A stretch of DNA of 64,000 bases from Taxillus chinensis (lineage: Eukaryota; Streptophyta; Magnoliopsida; Santalales; Loranthaceae). This document shows, piece by piece, positions 56,119 through 64,000 of the stretch. The DNA is taken from contig CM042085.1 of NCBI GenBank assembly GCA_023512835.1, forward strand, positions 36,286,324-36,350,323, read 5' to 3'. The notes below the pieces were generated by a model, which was not told the DNA's origin, searched no databases, and saw only the letters and a list, made by a program, of their open reading frames with translations. A program made the translations under genes and the position numbers. Position 1 is the first letter of the stretch, and the number at the start of each line of letters is the position of its first letter.

Positions 56119-59022
56119 TGTAACGCCCCCAAATTTGGACCTCCAAACCGGGTGCGTTAGCGGAAATTAAATATACAAATTTTATATCAATTTCAAACTA
56201 TTATTTATTTCATCAAACAAACCATTCATTATTACAATTTCAATCCAAGATCTTTAAAGTTTAGGGGTTTAGGGACTAAGTGTTCTTAACCCATTATTAC
56301 ATAACAAAGCATATGAGCAAACAAACTTAATAAATCTTTAAAATTTCACACAAGTTTATTTCCAAGCACTTCTCGACTCCTTATCCTAGTTTTTCTATTC
56401 CTTTAATTACCCGGCGTTGGGAAAGAAATCATAAAAAAGGGTGAGCTCAAATAGCCCATGAAGGGTAAACATAAGTGGGTAAGGAAAATCATGAAGATAT
56501 CGAACATAGGAAATACCATATAACATTTGCACATCATACATGATCAACATTTCACAAGGGAAACATAACATGGAAGATTATGTTTGGACATCGTGATCGT
56601 AACATCATGATCCAGTTAACTACCCAGATACCATATCATCACATAACATATTATCAAATTGGATTAACACTCTCCAATTGATGTTCTTTACCCAATGCAT
56701 TGGAGGTCTTTCAGGAACCACCCATCATAAACTTACTTTGTCCAAACATAAGAGGTTATAACAACTTTAACATACATAACATGAGGCATATCATAGAACT
56801 CTAATAAAACATTCAAGGTTAACAAGGATAACCACAAATATCAAAATGGTTATCTACCCCAATCAATAAGATAGATTATCAAGAGAGATTAAAAAGAAAC
56901 TAATGTTCTCAACAATAAAATGGAATTAGATAATAAGAAACATAAAACTCTTACAATAATAATTTCAAATAAAACAAGATAAAGAGGAAGAGAAATGTGA
57001 GAAGAAAGAAAAGAAAAAACCCTTACAATAATAATGAAATATAGACTATAATGAAAAACAAAAAGGGGATGAGAAAAACCCTTACAATTCGCTTGTCGTT
57101 TTTCGCTCTAAACCTTAAAAAATATCAAAATACTAAATTAGCATTAATGCTTGAAAAGTTCAATATCACACATACCTCTTATATATATATATATATATAT
57201 ATATCATACTTTAACTTATATCTTTTAATAGGCATACCATGCTTGTGGGGTTGAATATTAATTTGGGTTCCCACTTCTATCGCGGTTCCATCTCCTATTT
57301 CAATCCCATGCATCGTAAGCCTTGAGTTGTGCAATAACTATGTTATATGCCTTGAGAGTTTTTGAATAAGATTTACTTTTTGTATTGGGTGAACAGAAAA
57401 GACGTTCGATAAGCTTATTTTCCTACGTGTCTTCCACCTTAACCATGAGGGGATATTAGACATGTGTGTAAAGGGAAGATCTAGAGGAGATAAGGATGGG
57501 GATAGCTGTGAGGTCAAGCATTAACAATTGGGGTTGCGGAAGAAGAAGGGCGATTGTCGGGGAATTCATTATGAAAGTTGTTCCTTACGATCCTCCGCTA
57601 TCTAGAACCGTAAAAATAAAAAAGAAACATTAAGTCAATATTCTCATCTTTTTACTTTAACCATATAATGAAAATGCTATGATGGAATAACATATTTTAA
57701 AATAAGGTGGCAATGCCAACCATACACGTATATACGAGGTAATATAACCAACCATATAAATAACAAATGTGAGGGGGTAAAACCAACCATGTAAGTAATA
57801 TATATGAGGTGGTAAAACCAACCATGAATATAGTATATATGAGGTGGTAAAACCAACCATATAGATCTACATAATAAATAAGAAGTAACTTCAAAATTTC
57901 AAAACCTTGAGTATTACCTTTCGTAGAACTTCGACGCTTGGTAAGTACCAAAAACAAAAGAGGGTTTGAGTAGAGTGTCACGCCCCAATCTCCTTCCACT
58001 TGGAAATGAGTAGTGACTGCCCATGCCCGCACCCGAAGGGACAAGGGGGTTGGTGCAAGCACCTTAAAAGGACTTCTAGCACGGGTGCTGTCCCAAACTC
58101 GCACAATCAAAGCTAACATGCCAAGGGGCATGTTCCTGCTCCCAAACCATGCACACAAACACAAATTGAATAACAACATCTCATTTTATTTCATTTCAAA
58201 GACTAACTGTTTATTACAACCCAACTGGGAAAAATCCCTATGAAGCCATCAATAAAACCAAACCAAAATCCAAACACATAAAACCAAAGTACAACAAAGG
58301 AAATAATATAAAACTTTCAGCCTCGGGGCCTAGCTCCTCACCCTTCACCTACCGCCTGCTAAACCCCGCAAAAAGAACGATTTATAGGAGGGGTGAGCAA
58401 ACCACGACTAGTAGGGATCCGGTCTCCCCGCACCCGTCCCGCTCTACAACATGCATGATATGTGTATGCTTGTGCTCGTGTCGTGCCTAAGGCTAACGCA
58501 GCAAACATCACCCAGAAACACTCTTTACCTGAACCCGCACCGAAGGGCAGAGGACACCCCGCCACCATGGCGACATGACATACCACATTCGGGCGAATGT
58601 TGCATGGACACCAATGCAACATCTTCCACCCGAGTCGATATGGTCAACCACCTCCTCGGGCGCCATACCTACCCTCAGGGAATGGGTGTAGACTTAGCCC
58701 ACCGTCGTGAGTGCTACACCGAGACTCGGGACCACGTCCTGGCCAAATCTCAAAGGGGTCCAACTATTGTGCCTGGCCCATATCTCAGCTCCAATCTCAA
58801 ACAGATCAACGAACAAAGATAACATTACATCTCAACATGTAAACTCGCACATCATTTACACTTTATCTCAGAAGGACCAACATGGTCAGATCCAAGCCAC
58901 ACACATCAGCCTCATAGGCTTAAAATCAAATACAAATCAAACACAGTACACACCAGTCACACAGGTATATCATCAAACACCCATATACAAGGTCTCACAG
59001 GCATTATATTGAATACATGGCA

Positions 59023-59168
59023 CGCAGGCCTCACAGACATTTCATCAAACACATAGTGTGCGGGCCTCACAGACATTTCATCAAACACATAGTGTGCAGG
59101 CCTCACAGACATTTCATCAAAACACATGGTGTGCAGGCCTCACAGACATTTCATCAAACACATGGTGG
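59023..59168. repeat. 36-bp tandem repeat, 4 copies, in LTR C
   Basis: Units containing GCCTCACAGACATTTCATCA repeat four times. A faint counterpart lies at 3840-3895 in the G1 LTR. Confidence 0.85.
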
Positions 59169-59412
59169 GCATAAACAAACCCAGAAAATCCTCAGGCCAA
59201 ATTAACATCAGAATCAACAAAACATGCCACTGAAGGCCAACATCCATATACAAGATCACACCTATATGGATTTACATATATATATATATAGGTGAATATC
59301 CTAAAACAGAGGAGAGTTAAGAGAACATGAACCCCTACCTCAGGCTTTTGTCCTAACCTCCACGCTGCATGCGGCTCCCAACGACGCAAACCACCACGGC
59401 AATCGCCCCGGA

Positions 59413-59413
59413 G

Positions 59414-59461
<48 letters not shown>
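59413..59461. repeat. CT microsatellite in LTR C
   Basis: About 24 CT units. It corresponds to the short CT/GA tracts in the G1 LTR (4160-4190) and the Athila LTR (39205-39220) just after the TATA box. Confidence 0.95.
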
Positions 59462-59463
<2 letters not shown>

Positions 59464-59514
59464 GGCAGCAGCTGCAAAAAAGGGACACAAGAACCCTAAA
59501 CTCAAACTCAAGCC

Positions 59515-59596
59515 CTCATTATATAGACACTACCCACATCAAAACGACGTAGTTTTGATTAAGTAAACCCAGGGATCAAAACGACGTAGTTTTGAT
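59515..59596 (-). promoter_or_regulatory. LTR C core promoter: two inverted repeats and TATA
   Basis: Two copies of the inverted repeat ATCAAAAC/GTTTTGAT with spacer GACGTA lie at 59538-59559 and 59575-59596. On the minus strand they are followed by CTATATAATGAG (about 59515-59527) and then the AG microsatellite. Order is the same as in G1 and Athila, but the inverted repeat is doubled. Confidence 0.55.
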
Positions 59597-61125
59597 CACA
59601 CAAGTTAACACCTTTCCGCACCCATATAGGCCAAAATACTCGGAATTTCAACATGGTCCTTTGGAGAAAGATCATTAGAATGTCAAAACCAAGGGAACCA
59701 TGCAAAAATATGGTCGCACGCCAATTTGCACGTGAATTCCCAATTCACGTGCAACTCCAAATGGACTCCAAATGCTCTCAAACTTCACCCCTAGCCTCCT
59801 TGCATCATTTGAAGACAATCACACTTGCACGTGAATTGGACCCATATCACGTGCACCTCACATACACGTCCTGTTTGGCCTGAAACTTCTGTGGTAGATA
59901 GAGGACATCATTCTAAGCATCTTTCCTTTTTGCACGTGAATTCATTTGATCCCATTCACTAGGTCAAAATCTAGAAAAACTCTACTCCGAAGGCAAAACG
60001 TGATTAACCGTGACTAACTCAAGGTACGGGTCCTTACAAGAGTATTTGGGGTATTAAGAGGGCTTAAGGGAGTGTTTGTAGAGGGAAATTTGGTGGTATG
60101 GCTTGAGGGACTTATGCAATGAGAGGGGAGGCAAAACACTCCTTATATAGGGCAAGGGTGGTGGTAGGTGGTAGGTGTGATAGGTGAAACTTTTGTCCTT
60201 AATACCTTATTTTCTTCCCTAATTTTCTCCTTTTCAAATCATTTGATTCTTATCCCATTATTATCTACCACGTGGCCCCCTTGTTTCCCCCCATTTTGAA
60301 TTTTTTTTGGATTTGTTTGACTTTGAAAGTTCTTTTGGTCACAAAAGTCACATGGGTGCATAGCTTACTATTTTGACTATAACTTTCTAGATTCTTCATT
60401 AAATTAAATAATACCAATTGGGCTGGATTCCTAACTTAATTATCTACATTTTGAGACCAATTTCAAATCTATTGGACTTGTATATGAAAAGTTATTGGGT
60501 TTTGAAGTGAGACTAGAAATTCTGGGCATGCTACTAGCCTTTGTGCACTATTTAATTTGTTTCTCCTAATGGGCTAATCCAATGAGTCTAAAATTCTAAC
60601 CAAAGATATATAACTAACTTTGGAGCACATTTTAAAAATATCAAGTCGTTTGGAGCTACATAAACAAAGTTATAAATTTTTAAAGATGACTTCCAGAACT
60701 GCGCTAGTCTATCCTTTCTAAGCATAACTATTGGCCATGGAGTATTAATAAACATTTTGTATTTTACAACTCTTAATAAATTTTGATGTGATAAATTTAA
60801 AGTTGTATCTTATTTGATTTAGATTCAACATGTCAACTAAGAAATTATTTATTTAATATAATTAAACAAACGATTGAAATAATTATATAGTTAGGTAAAA
60901 TAATGTAACACCTCATTAAAAAACTTAATAACACACTTATTTTCTTAAACTGTAATTTATTTATGAAAAATAAATCTTATACAATATTTAATTAACATTA
61001 ATATAATTATCATACACACTATCAAATAATATTTTCTAAATATATGATCAAAATAGTTTAATTATAAACATAAAATAACATAATAAATGTTTATTATTTT
61101 ATTAAAAAAAACCTCGGATCTTACA

Positions 61126-63740
61126 AGGAACCAGTGAGGAGATGTGGTTAAAAATGGTATGAGCACGGAATTGACTTTGTTCCATGCCCAGAAAGCAGGA
61201 GAATATTTGCGTCCTTGGATGATCTCGAAGTAAGGTATCATCATCAAATAATTGGCCTGCATAATGGGTGGACACGGCTCTATCTTCGGATCTTGGCGGG
61301 CGATGAGTGGTAGGCATCCCAGATAGGATTTCTAAGCGAAGATAAATTGAGTCATCTCGACAAAATCCAGCTCTTCACCGTCCTCGAGCAGGTGGCAAAG
61401 GTTGGGGCCATGGAAGGATACTTTATACCCACATGCTCGTGCAAGGCAATCACCAAGAACATATTTATTGAATTCATCGAGCATGGCTTGACCGGCACCG
61501 ACAATGGACTTTTGGCGGTGGTGGTTGAGAGGAAGTGGGTATAGTTTGGTTGGTAAAGGTGGCATGGAGGATTTAGGTTGGGTAGGAGGTGGAGCGAGAG
61601 GGTTCAGGCCGATAAGAGGGCTAAGTTGATGAAGAGGCTTGAGGTGGACCAGGTGGGGCGTTTCTTCATACGCGTGGCGATGGGCAAATCATCATCGGAG
61701 TCCGAGGGGACATGTCCTCTATATGTGCACTTTCTAAGACGAGCATAAGTGGCCTCACGTGGTGGAGCTGAAGGCCTAGGCTCACCGGGCGTAGGTCCGG
61801 AAGCAGCAGCTAGATCTTTAACAGAACAGTGCTAGCTTGTCGAAAATTTATTATTTGGCCATACTTCCAGAACGATCTCACTAAATGGCTACCCGGCGGC
61901 ATTTTGAGAGCATGGTGCCCATGACTGAGGTGAGCTTTTCAAATTAGTTTTTGTAGACCGTCTTGATTTCCTCGAAATGCTCCTCTAGATGTTAAAACCC
62001 AATGGAGCTTGTACCAGAGAGGGATTCCATCTCCCTTTTCATCTTCTCCATATCAAGGTCTACTAGCTCCAGCTCCGCTTACATCCCTCTCATGCCATCT
62101 TTGAGGGTGGTGAGCCTTTCCTGAACAGCGTGCATCGGAGTTGTCACATCCAGGCAGCCCGATGCTAGGAGTTTGGCCACCACCTTATCTGCTAGAAGCT
62201 CTTGATCTTCAGCAGAGAGGGAGCGAGAGTGAGTCTCAGCAGCGAGAGAGATGGCCACTGGAATATGAGCCGCTGAGTCCTCACTCACCTGAGTAGCCAC
62301 CTCATGATGATCTGGTATAAGCTAGGCAGCTACTTTAGGTACTGCCACATGTTCAGAGACATGTTGTTCATCCTCATCAGCTTCAACATGACCTTCTTGG
62401 TCAGCCTCACTTGCCTCTTCCCTAGCTAGCAAGTCCTTCCTACTCAGCTGGAGCAGCCATTTTTGCATCGTGGCAGGGTGATGATGTAGGAGCGTCAGCC
62501 ACGATGGGTGACGGTGTCACAACTGCAACATCTTCGATAAGGTCTTTCCTCACTAGACCTATACAACCAACTAGGTGATCAGGTTTTCCTAATTCACTAA
62601 TTGCTTTCCAAAGGTGATCCATGCCTTCCTTAAGTCTTCGGGGGTCATGTGAGCCTTGGCGTACACTACATAAAAATCTTCCAGCTCAGATTCCCCGAAA
62701 GAGCTTAACAGAACAAGCTCTCTAGCCCCAACCTCCGGGCTACCTATTCTCAGGGGTCTGCCCTCCAGCTGCAGGCTCTTTGTCATCTACGTATCACCGG
62801 GCAGCTGGATTGGGCCGAGCCTCTTCTAGTAACGGGTCGGTTGAGAGTATGATTTCAGCAATTTACTCCACAACCTTTGCAATATGAGCCGTTGCAGTTG
62901 GATGCAGAGGGAGACTCTAGAAGTCTCAGGGACTGGTGCCGGTCGGCATGGAATGCGGGCTGGGGCCCGACGGAAGTGGCAGGTGTACTCCGCAAGACTT
63001 CGCACACTCGATCCGGTTCTATTCAAGGACTTGATCTCTATCCGGCCATCTTCGTACATGCTTTTAAATATATATTTGGCCGGTATTGGCACCGAGGGTC
63101 TGAGTGTTGAACACGGAGGGATGGAGGTGCCGTAGAAATTTGGTGAGAATGAGATCAAAACACCTCTGATCCTTTCATGCCTTCAGCATATTGTGTAGAG
63201 TGGTTCCCTAGTCTAATCTTCTTTTATTCACTACACAATATTCAAACTTCATTTTTTTCATGACTGGTAGAGTCATGAGCCGACTTCTTGCACATCAGGC
63301 ACTGTCCGGTCGGGATAACGGCAGTTAGTGCCTGGCCAGAGAACCTAATATTCAAGGCTCCCCATCCCTTCTTACCCGGGTCTGAGTACCCTAGACTCTC
63401 CTTAAGAGCATCGCGTGAAAGGGTAGGAAGAGGAAAGAAGTCACTTGTCGGGAGTTACAGTGCTTCTCGAAGCGTATCCGCAGATATACGAATCTCCTCT
63501 CCGTGAACAGCAGCCACCAACTCATTTCCAATGATCATCATAGTCTTGTAGAACTCCGAGACATCCTCCACCAAAACATCATCCATCCTTGAGCAGACGG
63601 ATGTCATTCTAGACTCGTCCGGTTGAGTCCGAAAATCATCTAGCCAATTGACCCGGATTCTCGCAACTACTTCCGACGACAATGAAGTTGGGAATAATCT
63701 CATTGAGTTCTTCCTCCACAGCTGAGCCTCTTCCTGCCAC
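61126..63740 (-). pseudogene. third (post-pol) ORF of E, main part
   Basis: The start position carries GTGGCAGG (63738-63740), where A1 has ATGGCAGG, so the start codon is probably mutated. N-terminal domain: VEDVSEFYKTMM, HGEEIRISADTLREAL (63455-63703). Then GQCLMCKKSAHDSTSH (about 63290, C-x2-C-x4-H-x4-H), AKYIFKSMYEDGRIEI (about 63060), FGESELEDFYVVYAKAHM and RKAWITFGKQLV (62590-62690), a helical segment LSAEDQELLADKVVAKLLAS (62170), GDCLARACGYKVSFHGPNLC and EMTQFIFA (61332-61470). It ends at the LTR D insertion with TTSPHWFL (61126-61150). Matching order in A1 shows real coding descent. Frameshifts occur throughout. Confidence 0.65.
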
Positions 63741-63921
63741 GGGTTTTTAGAGAGAGAAAGAGAAGCTCGTAGAGAGAGTCGTGAGCTTCGAAGATGGTCA
63801 TGGGTGAAAGAGAAAGAGATATGGGGATTGAAAAGAGAGAAAGGGGGCTAGGGTTAGCGTTTGAAGGTGTACACAGTGATGAACATACCTGGTCTTTGTC
63901 TCTAAGTGTGGCTTTTATATG
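63741..63921 (-). promoter_or_regulatory. putative internal promoter and leader before the third ORF of E
   Basis: Minus-strand CATATAAAAGC (63911-63921) is followed by a CT-rich leader (about 63745-63860) up to the mutated start at 63740. Spacing (about 175 bp) matches A1. Confidence 0.45.
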
Positions 63922-64000
63922 ATCGAGGGAAGCATACTGAAGAAGCCACATGTGAGGTGATGGTTCGTCTTCAAGATCCGTGTCTCTTTGTTCTGACCTG
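63922..64000 (-). other. post-pol spacer of E, cut by the window edge
   Basis: 79 bases with no recognised feature. Pol of E should lie beyond the right edge. Confidence 0.4.

Larger units (their letters stand above)
57976..60038 (-). repeat. solo LTR C, nested in D
   Basis: Minus-oriented, TGTAAGGACCCG (60038) to GGGGCGTGACA (57976), 2063 bp, flanked by AGAG on both sides (57972-57975 and 60039-60042). It is clearly homologous to the G1 LTR through its length, including AACATGGTCCTTTGGA (59650). It carries the shared U3 module with CACGTG pairs (59717-59752 and 59825-59853), two 22-bp inverted repeats (59538-59559 and 59575-59596), TATA (about 59519-59526) and a CT tract (59413-59461). Confidence 0.85.
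56119..61125 (-). repeat. gypsy-type solo LTR D, split by LTR C
   Basis: Minus-oriented, TGTAAGATCCGAGG (61125) to GGGGGCGTTACA (56119), with a perfect 5-bp duplication AGGAA (56114-56118 and 61126-61130). About 2.9 kb without the nested LTR. There is no primer site, PPT or coding sequence, so it is a solo LTR. A TA microsatellite is at 57179-57205. The start GTAACGCCCC and a GGTGAGCTC segment (56439) place it near the G2 and C type. Confidence 0.85.

Noticed and set aside
57657..58179. Minus-strand frames with repeated SYILYSWLVLPPH
   Set aside because: Short imperfect non-coding repeats (GAGGTGGTAAAACCAACCAT) within LTR D; no start context or homology.
58451..59012. Plus-strand frames in LTR C (58451-58822, 58707-59012)
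   Set aside because: Antisense to the LTR direction and without any domain; treated as chance frames.
59192..59488. Minus-strand ORF rich in Arg-Glu
   Set aside because: Translation of the CT/AG microsatellite in LTR C.

Overview
The window looks like repeat-saturated plant nuclear DNA, most likely from an angiosperm with a large genome. I found no intact host gene, tRNA, rRNA or CRISPR array. Almost every base can be assigned to LTR retrotransposons nested inside one another up to four levels deep. All names below (A, B, C, D, E, G) are local labels. No identities were computed.

Layout. (1) 1-4831, minus: part of a Ty3/gypsy element (G1: gag fragment with a CCHC knuckle, iMet PBS, 1.77 kb 5' LTR) inserted into a Ty1/copia element. 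(2) 4832-8663, minus: that copia element, A2 (truncated LTR, PBS, gag, pre-integrase). (3) 8664-12530, minus: a second gypsy-like element, G2 (1.9 kb LTR, PBS, non-coding interior). (4) 12531 to the right edge: a copia element E on the minus strand. Only its last (post-pol) ORF lies in the window, and it is split by three insertions. The first is A1, a 16 kb plus-strand copia element (12722-28700) holding a solo LTR of family B. The second is a family A solo LTR, A3 (29057-56054), holding a complete family B copia element (31130-55060, minus), which in turn holds a complete Athila-type gypsy element (38552-49598, plus; 5-bp target duplication CTCTT). The third is a gypsy-type solo LTR D (56119-61125, duplication AGGAA) holding solo LTR C (57976-60038).

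Families A and B look like the Sirevirus lineage of Ty1/copia: order gag-protease-integrase-RT-RNase H, iMet primer site, repeated GGGGGAG polypurine tracts, very large size and an extra ORF after pol. The main discovery candidate is that extra ORF. In three separate copies (A1, B, E) it has its own TATA box and pyrimidine-rich leader, a shared N-terminal domain, a CxxC-x4-H motif in two copies, and a C-terminal region that reads like a Ulp1/SENP (peptidase family C48) cysteine protease (HW/HF, then D-S, then Q...CG).

A second candidate is a promoter-containing U3 module shared, in sense orientation, by the Athila LTR and the LTRs of two otherwise different gypsy elements (G1 and C). It carries 30-bp inverted repeats beside the TATA box and paired CACGTG motifs. 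Nearly all coding regions carry frameshifts and stops, so most are annotated as pseudogenes; the frequent single-base indels could also be assembly noise.
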